64,000 nucleotides of DNA from Exobasidium rhododendri (Eukaryota > Basidiomycota > Exobasidiomycetes > Exobasidiales > Exobasidiaceae): contig CP110630.1 of the NCBI GenBank assembly GCA_026210745.1, positions 2,852,001 through 2,916,000 of the forward strand. Direction: 5' to 3'. Positions 1 to 12,571 of the stretch are shown here, piece by piece. The notes beneath the pieces were generated by a model. It was not told the DNA's origin, did not search any database, and saw only the letters and a list, made by a program, of their open reading frames with translations. The number at the start of each line of letters is the position of its first letter. Within the stretch, counting starts at the first letter, position 1. The position numbers were made by a program, and so were the translations under genes.

Positions 1-316
1 GAAATTACACTGAGACCGCCGTTGTTGCCTTTCTCGCCTGCTAGACCGTCTCCCGTACGCGGGTCTGCCTCTTTAGCTGTAGCATTCTCGTCGTGAAAAG
101 AAAGCTCTGCCACAGTCAACACTTCCTGTCGCTCGTCTTTCGGTGGAACAGATGGTGCGACTTCCTTCACTTCGGACCTGGTTTGAGTAGCAGACGACAC
201 TTCTGCTACCGCTATGGGGGGGGGGGGTTCTTCATCTACATCAACGAGGCGACGATTCAGCTCACCCAAACCGATCACTCACATCCAATACTATCCTTGA
301 GGTTGACAATTGACAT
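1..316 (-). CDS. N-terminal part of an unrecognised protein, running off the left edge
   Basis: This is a tentative gene start. On the minus strand an ATG at 316 opens 11 codons, and a GTGAGT donor follows at 282. A short 47-nt intron ends in TAG at 236, and the reading frame is then open from 235 to the window edge (exons 283-316 and <1-235, phase 1 junction). The visible peptide starts MSIVNLKDSIG and continues with EE, four prolines and a hydrophilic stretch rich in E, A, T and K. I recognise no domain. The four prolines are encoded by a run of 12 C on the coding strand. The gene would be divergent from the histidine kinase starting at 1980. The intron is shorter than others in the window, so the first exon could be wrong. 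The open frame could also be chance, since it is only about 78 codons. Confidence 0.33.
215..226. repeat. G12 homopolymer
   Basis: This is a run of 12 G on the plus strand. It reads as four in-frame proline codons in the tentative minus-strand gene at the left edge. Runs of this length are prone to slippage and to sequencing error. Confidence 0.9.
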
Positions 317-1979
317 TGCAGGTACGGTGCGTGCTATAATTTCGATAATGAGTGAAGGAAATCGTCGAGAAATGGATAGAAGTGAAGGTGTGTCTGAAGG
401 AGGCAGTGGGAGACAGAAGGGTAATTCTGTGTCACAGGACACCGATAATGTCCGGCTGCAGGGGAGGAAAAACTGTATTCAAGCGAGTGAAGTCGAATAA
501 GGGGCGATCGAAGTGACACACTCCAGGAGAGGGAAGATTGGGGAGAAAGCTTTTAAGGGGAGATCGAAAGTCATCTCTGCCAAATAATCGATCAAGGCGT
601 TCATCTGCATTCTCCACCAGCGATGAGGAGAATTTAGCGACAGCAGGAGTATAGAGGTATCCGAGCAAGAGCGGAGAGGCGCGGTGCCGCCCTGGTAGCC
701 ATCCAAGGTCGTTTTTGTGCAGCAGACACACTCCAAAGACACGTCATGACCGTGGCGGGCCTCAAATTTACGGTCCTGCTCCTTCGATGCACGGCAACTT
801 ACGTCTTCGCGCGAAAAGGGAGCACTTCTCAGAAGCTTTCCTCTCTCCTCCAATGTGTGACCCGTCCACTTGCCATCTACAGAAGAGTTCGACGAGGATA
901 GAAGGAGTCGTTCTACCCATCCCTCCGGAACAGACTCTTGGGTTCTTCGGGACAGATGTATATTGCAAGTTTGAAACTTGACAGCAATGATTCGAAAACA
1001 GTCTCTCCACACTGACACCCTAACCAACTTATTCATGGCAATACAGATCATGACGTGTCTGCAGTCACGCCGCATCATCGCACGATGGGAGTCGTTGCTC
1101 GCCATCAAAAGTTCAGCATCGCTACTACTAGCCCGGAAGGGCTCCCGAAGTCCCCGTCAAATATCTACGCACGCCCACGCTTGATCGGGTCCTCTGATTT
1201 CTTCTAGATCTATTTTCATGCTATTCATTTTCCCCCCCTCGCATCCACCCTTAATCCATTGAAGGCCGCGGTATTCAATCCAAATATTCTCTAGCAAGCC
1301 ACAAGTTTTCTTGGAAATAAAGATTTTATACTAAACCCATCAAAGACAATTCTAAACCAAGTTGTAGCGCACCTGTGCAAATAAGAAGCAGGTATAACCT
1401 TCCCAGACTTTAAAAGCAATTTTTTTCTTGTTTATTTATGTTTATCCTCTCATAAAAGTAGGGAGAAAAGGTTTCAAATGGTCGGCTTTTAATGCGGAGT
1501 TCGAACCTTTACGATTAAGAAGTAATAGACCCATGCCTGAAAGTAAAAAAAATGGTAAGCAAATACCCACAGGTACAGACAGCAACTTAGAGATTTTTTT
1601 GGGACGACGTGAAGGAGATCGATCGGTCTAGAAAGGCCGGGCATACGGGAGACGAGGGACCCCTGCTCTTTGCCCTTGATTATCAGCATTTCCTTTCACT
1701 GCCATCCTAGCTTTCACTGCTCGCCATCCCCCCTTCCCCTTTACCTACAGATCATCGCGTTGCTCATACAGGGTCCATTAAGATCCAGCGCTGCTCTCTG
1801 TCCTGCCCTCTCACGCCTGGTTGCATTCCGGATCTCAACGGCATACGACGGCAGATTCCGACGTGGTGGGTTGCGCGCCACTCGAATAGCTGCGTCCTTT
1901 TTCGCATCACCACGTCCCGCACAACATCGCGATAGAGAAGACTTTGCTTGTCGAAATCTTTTTCTAAGAATCGCACGCC
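317..1979. other. Intergenic region upstream of the histidine kinase
   Basis: This is 1.66 kb between the tentative left-edge gene (-) and the hybrid histidine kinase (+). Minus-strand open frames at 432-731 and 479-1108 have no recognisable motif and no consistent splice structure, so I do not call them. A stretch near 1310-1440 is AT-rich. The 200 bases before 1980 are pyrimidine-rich, as expected of a fungal promoter and leader. I see no RNA gene. Confidence 0.6.
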
Positions 1980-4900
1980 ATGCCGAATTCACAAGTGGAC
2001 TTGCCTCTCCCGTCTGCTATGCGAGGCATTTCGTCAGGGAGCTCAGCTTGTTCTACAGCTTCTATCACCCGTCGTACAATGCTATACAACAAGGTACCAG
2101 AACAGCCAGATGAAAAGGATCATGCGAAATGGGCCAATTTTTTAAAGGCATATCAGAATGGGGACTGGCAATCGACGGGGTCTTGTCAAACAGGCTGCTC
2201 AAAAGCGACGAGAAAGGTGCACACCAGCGAAGGTGACAAGCTAGACAATCATGGTACGTGCCAATGCTTTTTACCCAGCACCTACACAAGTTTCAGCTCA
2301 CCTTACTACATCTTCCCATTACTTTATTGAAAAATAGACTTCTTCCTGAAATACAAGTACTTAGCCGCTCCTCCTGTCCCAAAGGAGAAATGCAAAGTCA
2401 GAGATGAAACTTTGTGAGTTTTTGGCGTTGTAAGCACACAGCGAAGCAAAAACAGGATCGAGTCTTACACTTTGCCCCTGCTTCTAGATCACGATATGGC
2501 TTTGATGACCAGAAGACGAAACCATTCATTGATCGCTACGTAAAGCATGCGAAGGTGAGTAATAATGCCAAGAAGATGCGGTACTCTTCACCGTTCTAAA
2601 CATCGGACCCTTCCATACAGGTTGTTTTCAAGTGTGACTACGCATCGGTCTCGGTCGCCTGCACTGCCAAGAGATCGGTCCAATTTCTTTCCAGCTATGG
2701 AGCGCCTTCCGATGCGGCTAGTGTTGCTACAAACACGCTTTGCGATCATGCCATGCTTCTCAGTGCTGATGAAATCTTCGTCATACCAGACCTGTTAGAG
2801 GATTGGCGCTTCCAACATTTTAATTTCCGAGGTAAAACGGGGGATATTATGCGTTTCTACGCCTCAGCTCCCATCATGCTGTCAAATTCGGAAAAGGGAC
2901 GTAACGAAGACAATGAAGTTCAAGTAGGACGACTCACAATCATGAGAACAAATCCTTGGCATGAATTTGGCGAGACAGAGGCAGATTTGTTAATGGACAT
3001 TGCAAAGATGACGCAAGAGGCACTTGAGAATGAATTTCTCCGAACTCATGCACTGAAGGCCCAGAACATGCAAAAAGAGGCTGCTAATCTATCATGGCAC
3101 CTAAATTCAGCGGCAGATGAAGAGATGACGCAGGACACGGCCAAAGATAGCAAGTTAGGAGTCTTACTGTCACCACAGCGTATGCAAAAGGTGGTAGATC
3201 TCTTACAAAAGATGGTCAATGCAAGCACAGTAGTTGCTATTGATGTCACTGATTTTCATTTGTTGAGTCTCCGGTCAGATACATCATTCTCATACGCAGC
3301 ATCACCGAGGAGTAGTACATACAGCGGTACTTACCCATCGATGCCCTGGTTGAGCAACTCTTCCTCCGGCACTTCTCAAGATTCAGATCTAGGATTTCCC
3401 CCCTTCCATCGTAGGCAGTCTGACCGGGCTAGTGATGGGTACCCCTCTGCAACCACTTCACCGTCGGAATACATTGGCACGTCATCAGATCCCATTTCTA
3501 AAGCAGCATACAAGTTTCCTCACAGTCGATCGACATCTTCCGCCAACTCTACGGTAGAGACCGAGAGATATGGAAGTCTCCCAGGAGGCTCGATCAACAT
3601 CATTGCGTATGCTGGAGGTGAAGCGACGCTTCCATCGATCTCCTCACCCACTCAAGTGCGAGACGTCGGCGCACTGTTGACCAAGACCCGCCAGAACAAG
3701 AAGCTGAGCAAGCCGCTGATCTACCACAATATCAACAAGGAAGATCTTTCTTCCGACGACGACGAAGATGAGGACGAAGAGAGCAAAGACAGGATTGAGA
3801 ATCCGTTAGCTTCCTTGATGACTTCTCGGACCAAATCATACGGCACCCTTGCCGTTTTCGCTAACGATCAGATTCAGCCACTGTTCCTATTCGTGGTCAC
3901 TTTTGATCAAAAGAAGACGATGACAGAGGCAGAAAGACTCTTTATGTACTCGATTGGTCTCATCACTGCAGCTTCAAGTCTACGTCAACAGGCAAGAGTT
4001 GCCGATCGAGCTCAATTAGACTTCATCCGATCTGTTCAACACGAACTACGGACGCCTCTGAATGGAATCTTGGGCATAACAGACTTCCTTCGTCAAAATT
4101 TGACAAGCGGGCAAATGACGGAAAAGCTGGATCTAACAGAAGAAGGACTGCTGACAAGTCTACTCGAGTCTATTCGATTGTCCGGTGTGAACTTGTCGAC
4201 GATCTTAGACGATGTTCTCGACTTTGGTAGACTGTCGGGTCTTCGTGGACGAGACATGTCCATTCAAAGCGTCGAAGAAGTGGACTTGGTGCGAGAGGTA
4301 GAAGATGGCTGCCTCGACGACCTGGAACACATTGCAATGCACGAAAGGCAAGATCAGACAATGAACATCTATCGAGGCTACTACGCTGTGCCTACCATGG
4401 TGATCAAGGTGGCACCTGAACTTCAAACTCGCTTCCGAACCGATCGAGCGACTTTAAAGAAGATCTTGTCGAAGTTCGTTGCTAATGCTCTCCGTTATTC
4501 TGATGAAAAAGAAGTCGTCGAGATCAGCGTTGCTCCGACTGTTTTAACAAAGGAGGAAAGTGAACAGATAAGAGCAGGCGATCGATGGATCGACTTTGTC
4601 ATTGCCGACACGGGCATGGGAATGAGTCAAGAATTCCTGTCGAATTCCCTATTCAAACCTTTTTCAAAAGCGGACTCGTTCAGTCAAGGCGTGGGTCTGG
4701 GAGTCACGATTGCGGCCAGTCTTATATCACAGATGGGTGGTCGACTACACATTCAAAGTACACTGGGTAAAGGTACGACTGTGCAGGTCTCGCTGCCTCT
4801 TTGTCAAGTCCCCGACGTATTCTCCCACAATTCTCTTCCACAATTACATCTTCCCTTCCAAATAAAGAAGGCTTCTTTCTTCGGTTTCAAGTTGAAGGGT

Positions 4901-5995
4901 CAATTGAAGATTGTCGAGCTAATAAAGGAGAGACTCATTCAAAATGGGATACAAATAGTCAGCGCAGATCAAGAAGCTGACTTGGTCATCCTGAAAGAGA
5001 CTGCGCTTCCTGAAAAGGTGGGCTCAAGCGACGATCAGCAGCAGCAGCAGCGGCTCGACTTGGCAGCTGTTGAATCTACTAGCGCTGCTAATGACGTCAA
5101 TCCGCCCTTACCAGTAGGGCCCAAAGCAAGGGTATTGGTCGTCGCAAGGAATGCTTTGCGAAATCGGGACATCAGTATTCTCGAAGGTCTGCCTATCTGG
5201 CTATTCCGACCTCCATTTGGACCGACTAGCTTGGATACAATGGACGAGTTCCTACGAGAAGAGTCGCCCGTCGTACTGAAGAGCGTACCAACACCGACAG
5301 ATGCTGCAAAGGAGAACATGAAGAGAGTTCGAGAAAGTCAATCAGAAGCCATCAAAATGGACGACGAGGTAGCCAACATGGCACGAAGGACTGAGAGGCT
5401 CATGTTTGCCTCCAATATAAAACATCCAAGCGCTCAGATTGCAATTCCTCCCAAGATTGCGTCTGGCGTCTCGACAACTGTGGAGAACGGCGTCGGAGGA
5501 GTAGCATCTCAGAAGGAAGTAAAACCGTTCCGAGTCCTGGTAGTGGAGGACAACTACGTTAATATGCGACTCATCACTGCCGTTCTTCAGAAAGGTGGCT
5601 ATTCCTATGTCGAAGCAAAAGACGGAGTGGAAGCAGTGGAGCAGTACATTGCTTTCCAGCCTTCCATCGTTCTGCTAGACATTTCTCTACCTTTGATGGA
5701 CGGCTTCGAAGCTTGCATTCGCATGAGAGCTCACACCTTGGTCCACTTTCCGAAGATCATTGCCATCACTGCCTTGAGCAGTACTGAAGACAAGATCAGA
5801 GGATTGGAAGTCTGTGGCATGGACGATTGGAGAACAAAGCCACTTAGTATCAAGACTCTACGTTCCGATCTAGTCACTTGGAAAAAGGACTGGGAGCAAA
5901 CTTGGTCACCTACAGCTCGCAGCATCGACAATTCTAATAGTAGAGGAAGTCCCTTGATCCCAAGTAAAGCACCAGTCCCTCTTCCCTCATCCTGA
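1980..5995 (+). CDS. GAF-domain hybrid histidine kinase with C-terminal receiver
   Basis: This is a two-component hybrid sensor kinase, predicted to autophosphorylate on histidine and pass phosphate to its own receiver and then to a Ypd1-type phosphotransfer protein. The exons are 1980-2253, 2338-2413, 2488-2554 and 2621-5995, giving 1263 aa with all junctions in phase. A GAF-like domain covers about residues 100-290 (VIPDLLEDWRF, FYASAPI), followed by a Ser-rich and acidic linker. The HisKA H-box is FIRSVQHELRTPLNG with phospho-acceptor His at about 613. The HATPase_c motifs are ANALRYSDE, ADTGMGMS and GVGLGVTIAASL. The C-terminal receiver has VVEDN, the phospho-acceptor Asp at about 1159 in LLDISLPLMDG, and the TKP lysine. 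Between kinase and receiver lies a stretch resembling a degenerate receiver. No membrane segment is visible, so the protein is probably cytosolic. The family is certain; the stimulus is not known. Confidence 0.93.
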
Positions 5996-6531
5996 CCGAG
6001 AAGCATCCACGTCCACATCTATTCATCCACAACATCCTCGACAACAACATCCTCGACTACAGATCTACCCCTGTTCCGCCTCCCCGGTTCTCCCCCCTTT
6101 TCCTCTCTCTAGTCATCGCTCTCGTGGATCTCTTCTAACCCACTCTCTTCAGCAATTCTCATCATGCCCTCGCAAGAACCTTGATTCATAGGGATGCAGC
6201 CATCCTTGTACGATAATGTATTATCTCCCCCATTCTGCTTCTCTGCCAACGCTAGCAGCTCTTCATCCCGACCCATTTCCCCTTCTACTCCCGGTTTATC
6301 CTCTTTTCTTTGCACCTCTGTCACCTTGTCTCTTCCCCCGTTACACTCCCTCTCCCTGCACAGATATCTGGTTATACATGCAAATTGCCACATTTCTTAG
6401 CTACGTCATGTCTTGGCGTCTGGTTCTAAAAGTACAGGAATGTGCTACGAAAGGTGGTACGTCTGCTTCCGTAAGAGTATGGGAGGAGGAGGAGGAGAAG
6501 GAAGATTAAAGCAACAGCAGCCCTGCCCAGC
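5996..6531. other. Convergent 3' intergenic region
   Basis: This is 536 bases between the histidine kinase (+) and TRM8 (-) stop codons. It is strongly pyrimidine-rich on the plus strand (CCTCTTCCC-type runs) and ends with a GGAGGA-type repeat near 6481-6505. The open frames at 6194-6509 are low-complexity and not supported. Confidence 0.6.
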
Positions 6532-7701
<1,170 letters not shown>

Positions 7702-8293
7702 CGTAGCTTGTGAAGGAACAGGGCCCAGACAGTATATTGGCGACGACAGCGTAGCTCTAGCCAGCCCACTCTTCAGAAGAAACAGAATCAATCTCCCTGA
7801 AAATCCAAAAATATCGACGGAAATATCTCTTTACATTAGTGCAGTACCGCATCTCCTTTGTATTTAAAAATAAATAGTAAAACAACACCTTTCCGTTTGT
7901 TTACTGGATTGGGGGGGGGGGGGGCAACTTTTCGACTGTTTCACTGTGCGGGCATATTTACGAGGTTCGACATAGATAAGTGAGCAAGCGGACAATTAGG
8001 GTTGATTTGCCTCTAAGTCTGATGAAGAGGAAGGCTAAGCAGGCAACATCAACATTGTGGAAAGTACAAACACATCGACACACCCTTGCCTCCTTCCGCC
8101 TATCATAGAGCACCAGACAGCATCAGCCCAGGCTATCGGAAGCACCCTACCAACTCGCATCCCCACAAGTCACGAATCAACAACATCTGACTTCTACTCA
8201 TCAATTGGCTTCAAGAATGTATCTCTTGGGCAACTCTACGTTGTGACTTGCGGCGATTCTCTTCGTCCTGTCACCCACTGATTCAATCCTACG
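7702..8293. promoter_or_regulatory. Divergent promoter region TRM8 / SOG2
   Basis: This is 592 bases between the two divergent start codons. It holds a G14 run at about 7911-7924 and an isolated TTAGGGTT (telobox-like, possible Tbf1/Rap1-type site) near 7996. The 14-G run lies about midway and could separate the two promoters. Assignment of function is inference. Confidence 0.55.
7911..7924. repeat. G14 homopolymer
   Basis: A run of 14 G lies in the shared TRM8/SOG2 promoter region. It is the longest homopolymer I noticed in the window. Confidence 0.9.
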
Positions 8294-11200
8294 ATGACTG
8301 AGCATACAAAAGTCGGTGAGGTGAGCCAGCCCGTCGAGCTGTCAGCCACGTCGATGCGGAGCGGGATCATGTCAGGTCGAGAACAAGAAGGCCTACCGCC
8401 AGTGGCAACGTCGGATCCCACTGCCGCCCTTCCAAAGAACGTCGATGTAGACGACGAGACGCAAGATGCAATGGCAGAACCAGAATTGCTAGCACTCATC
8501 ATCGAGCTCCGTTTGAGAGTTGGAAGGACCCCAACGAAAGAACAGAATCTCGCTAATGGCACCAACAACAACAGCAGCAAAACAACCGCTGCAACATCAA
8601 GTGCAGTGGACACCTTAGACTTGTGTCATCGAAAGATTCAACACCTGCCCTACGAGATGGTAGATATCATAAAGGATGATGTGATTCGGTACGTATCTCT
8701 AGCATCGACAGGATAGAGTCACACACTCGCTGCTGATCGTAATGCTTTCTTGCCATAGCCTCGCGCTGGGGTACAATTCCATCACCGCCCTACCATCCTC
8801 GTTCACAGATCTCTCTCGTCTTCGTTACCTCAATATCCGAGCCAACCTGATGAGCGTCTTTCCAGCAGTGCTCTGCACATTACCGTCTTTAGAGATTCTT
8901 GACATCAGCCGGAACAAAATCAGAAAGCTGCCTTTAGATCCGGGTCGGCTTGTAGACCTTCGAGTGTTGAGTATCTCTAATAATCGACTTAAGAAGCTCC
9001 CACCATGGCTGCATCGCCTGAAACACCTTCGTATACTGAAGTTGGAGGGCAACCCTATCAGCTGGCCGCCGCCACACATTTCTGTCATGCCGCCTTTGGA
9101 TAAGGCAGGCGTCGTCGATCAGAGTGGGACGCAACGTACCATCACAGACGAAACAAACAAAGATGCCGTGGAATTTGCTAAGAAAAAGTTGGAGGATCGC
9201 CATATGGGTCTTTGGATCAACAACCTCCAGACCTGGATTTCCGTTAACAGAGAACCAGCCAAGAGCAATCAAATGGACGCAAAAGCAAAAGAGGTTGCTC
9301 AAGAAAGTGCCGATGGCAGTGTCGCCGAGCGACCAAATCTCGACCACGTAACAGTATCTTCACCTACTCTTGAAGACACCACAGAGGCGGCCATCAGTGA
9401 TGCCAAGAAGAGCACCACTGTCGACAAGGCAGAGAAAGCAGCAATGCAACCCCCGGAGACGCCAGGAGAGACGAAGAGGAGCATAGGCGCAGCTTTCATG
9501 AGTATACAGAGCGAAGCTGCCAGCGATGACGAAGGGGAAAAGATGGATGAAGTAATTGCACTTCCGGTAGACCTGCCCTCTGAGATTCATTTGCAAAGCG
9601 CGCAGAATGCTTCTCATTCGCCAAAAGGGCCAAGCAGTACGATGGCGGAAAAGCCCTCTGCCATTGATGTTGGTGCGCAAGACCTAACGACGCCCCCCCT
9701 TCCCAAGCCGAACCTTCTCATGCAGATGCGAAAGGGGAGGGAGACGGGCAAGTCGTTGGATATGAGTACTTCCATGGCGTTGCAACGTGCAACTCTTCAG
9801 GATACTGGACAGCTCGGAGCGTCTTCTTCCATGACTTCTATCCAAGGTGAAGGTAGCACTGACCCGTTTCCCGCAAATACTCCTACCAGCGCTTCGCTCG
9901 TGGGCGCAGGTATGGCCACAAGCCTTCGCAGAGGGCTGAGAAACAAGAAATCCTTGCCAGATCTTCGACAGAATCATAGTGCACTGATGACAGAGAAGAG
10001 AGAGACAACCGATGCCAGTTCTTTGCCTGTTGAAGAAGGTGCCTTCGCGACACAGCGACAGAGACGACCAAGTGGCAATGCCTCGTCACGCCGGCCTCCT
10101 CTGCCAATCTCCAGCAGCGAAAGCCTAGGCTCCCTTGCCCATTCTTCGCTCTCTTCTAATAGGGCAATTAATGGCGAGATGCTCGAGGACAGCAAGAAAC
10201 GGCATAGTGCTGTCATGCGCTCTGTGGACGCTGTACCTCCTTCGATCAGCACAGACGATTCAGTAGCGTTGGATACGCCAGATCAAGCACACCTTGCCAC
10301 CGATGAAAAGGCAGCTCTCGCAGGAGCGGGAGTGGTGATCGAGGTCGAGCGTAACAATTACTTCCGACGATTGTCGACATTGCCAGTGTCGAGCATTTCT
10401 CAGTCGATTCCTGTTCCCGTCCTCCAATGTGTCGATGCGACTCGGGGCATTCTGTATGCTCTTTCACAGATGCATACAGCTCTCAAGCAATACATCACCT
10501 TTGCAGCCGATGAGCGGATGACTTCCCAACTGAGTCGAGCCCTGGACTTGGCCAGTTCTTCTTTGACGTCGTTCATCAACTCTTTGGACCGATTCGACTC
10601 TCTCTCTCGCACGAAGGCTGGAGCGTTGAATCCGACGATTGTGCGAGAAGTACTGTCGTCATCCAGTGAGAGCGTCGTGAGCTTCCGTAAGGTGATCTCT
10701 GTCCTTCAACTGCAACTAAAGTCACTTCAAGGAGTGGCAGATGTCCGCTACACGAGAACATTGCTCTTGCTTCTCTACGGCACGTTGGCAGAGGTGGGCA
10801 ACAGCTGGCGGGTGATGGAGCCGCTGTTCGTGCATGTCAATCCTTACCTACAAGGTCAAGATAACAACATCACACCTACGATTGCCTCTGCTGGTCATGT
10901 CAATCCCTACACTCTTCCGAGTATCGCCGAAGCATCCTCGCCGATCTCACCTGACAATCCACGCTTCAATCATACTGCTGGTGGAAATTCTTCTTCCGCT
11001 CGACCGACGAGGCGAAGACATGCAGGTTCCTTTAGTGCTCAAGATGTCGCCCAGGGTGCTTACATGGTGCCGACTGAACCGCTACCCACTCTCGTGAACA
11101 ATGAAGAGAGTCGCAAAGGACAAAGGCCAGCAGCTCTAGGTCCTATTCCCACCTCGGCTCGAGCTGCTCTTTATCAGATACAACAGGGAGACATCGGAGG

Positions 11201-12248
11201 TGGTGACCTGAGCATTGCAAATGATTCGGCCGTGGGCGGGGCGATGGCTACGAGCAGTCTTGCCGATCCCCAGACGCCCAGGGATCGCCTTCAATCAGCT
11301 TCAAACGGCCTGGACACCCCCTTGACGAGCAATAGGACCATGTCAGACACTAGTGCAGGCAACAAGGAAGCATTCAGCAGATCAGAAGCGGCAACGCCTA
11401 CTGCCACGTCCTTGTCATCCGCTTTTGCCTTAGAAGTAAGCGGAAAGACTGCGGTGGATGATCACCTGATTCTGCTCCTCGTCCGAATCACCTCTATTGC
11501 CTACGTTGTGTGGTCGAGTATCAACGACCACCTGACGATGCTGAAGATCCCTCTCACCGAAAAGGAAATCGTCAATGGGTCAGCAAAGTCCAAGGCCTAC
11601 ACTACACCAGAAAACACTCCAGCCGTCGATGGCGGTGCCTTTGAAGACTCGCCTCGAACGCCAGCTAGGAATGGCAGAGTAACGGAAACGTCCTCGTCGT
11701 CCTCCATCACGATCCAACAGAATCAGTCAGAAGATCTGATGAGTCCAGCGAGTAGCGTGGGCGGAGGAAAGAGCAACGCTCTGCTTCAGCAGCAGTCGCT
11801 TACATCGAGCGCCCTGAGCAGATTGCAACAGCTACGGCAGCTGACCAACCAACTAGTGGAGCAAACTCATCAACTCGAAAGCTGTTGCGAAAAGGTGCAA
11901 GAGAGGAGTGGACCACGATCGCCACCTCCGTCCTCGGCTGTGCTCGCCTCTTCTCATGAAGCGTTCGCACAGCTTTACTCCGAGAGCAGTGCTTTCATCA
12001 AGTCGATCCTGCACATTTCTCACTTTCTGAAGAGCCTTTCGATCGAGCACAAGCTGCCAAGATCGATCAAGTCGAACTTAGGCCAATTGACGACCTGTGC
12101 TCGTGATTTGACGCTACATCTGCACTTCTTGGGAGGTCCGCCTCTATTATCGGCCTCCTTCCTATCATCATCAGCGGCAGCATCCTCATCTTCATTCAAC
12201 AATTACTTGCAATCTCCTCCGCCTCAGACGAGTAATGGCGAGGAATGA
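8294..12248 (+). CDS. SOG2: RAM signalling protein Sog2 (LRR + Sog2 domain)
   Basis: Sog2 is a leucine-rich-repeat scaffold of the RAM network. It works with Kic1, Hym1, Tao3, Cbk1 and Mob2 in polarised growth and cell separation. The exons are 8294-8688 and 8759-12248, giving 1294 aa; the intron splits an Arg codon just inside the first LRR. About five LRRs span residues 110-240, with the pattern LxxLxLxxNxIxxLP visible in LDISRNKIRKLP and LSISNNRLKKLP. A long Ser/Thr/Pro-rich disordered region follows. The Sog2-type helical C-terminal half begins around residue 560 (SIPVPVLQCVDATRGILYAL) and includes SLADPQTPRDR-like low-complexity inserts and a final helical block (HISHFLKSLSIEHKLPRSIK). 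The last residues are Ser-rich. The closest alternative would be another LRR scaffold, but the C-terminal region fits Sog2. Confidence 0.9.
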
Positions 12249-12571
12249 TGATACTCTCTACCTAGTCTAGTACTGTACCATTACGCCATACTCTCTCCTC
12301 GTCCTGACATCTCGTTGGGCTTCCCTTTCTTGTCGCAAAGACGACTATCCTCACCATTAGCATTCATGTATCACTACACCTCATCCTTCTCAATACGCAG
12401 ACCCCTCTAATGAGCTACTAAACGTTTTGACCCTGCATGAGGCGAAGATAAAAGGACAGCATTCCGGGGGAGAGTAGGACGGAGACCAAGACTTCGACGG
12501 AGACTGAGCAGACGACGAGGAATCTACAGTGAAAGTAGAGTATAGCATTGCTCGAAGTAGTATTGGGTACA
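12249..12571. other. Convergent 3' intergenic region SOG2 / HRD1
   Basis: This is 323 bases between two stop codons. It is pyrimidine-rich near 12290-12400. No gene or RNA feature was seen. Confidence 0.6.

Noticed and set aside
479-1108. 209-aa minus-strand open frame
   Set aside because: No motif, many Arg/Cys, no matching splice signals; probably a chance frame in the intergenic region.
1480-1530. GAGTTCGAACC resembling a tRNA B box
   Set aside because: No A box and no acceptor or anticodon stems could be paired around it.
7990-8005. TTAGGGTT as part of a telomere or telomerase RNA template
   Set aside because: Only one short unit is present; it is more likely a telobox-type promoter site or chance. 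A similar GTTAGGGT at 35913 was rejected for the same reason.
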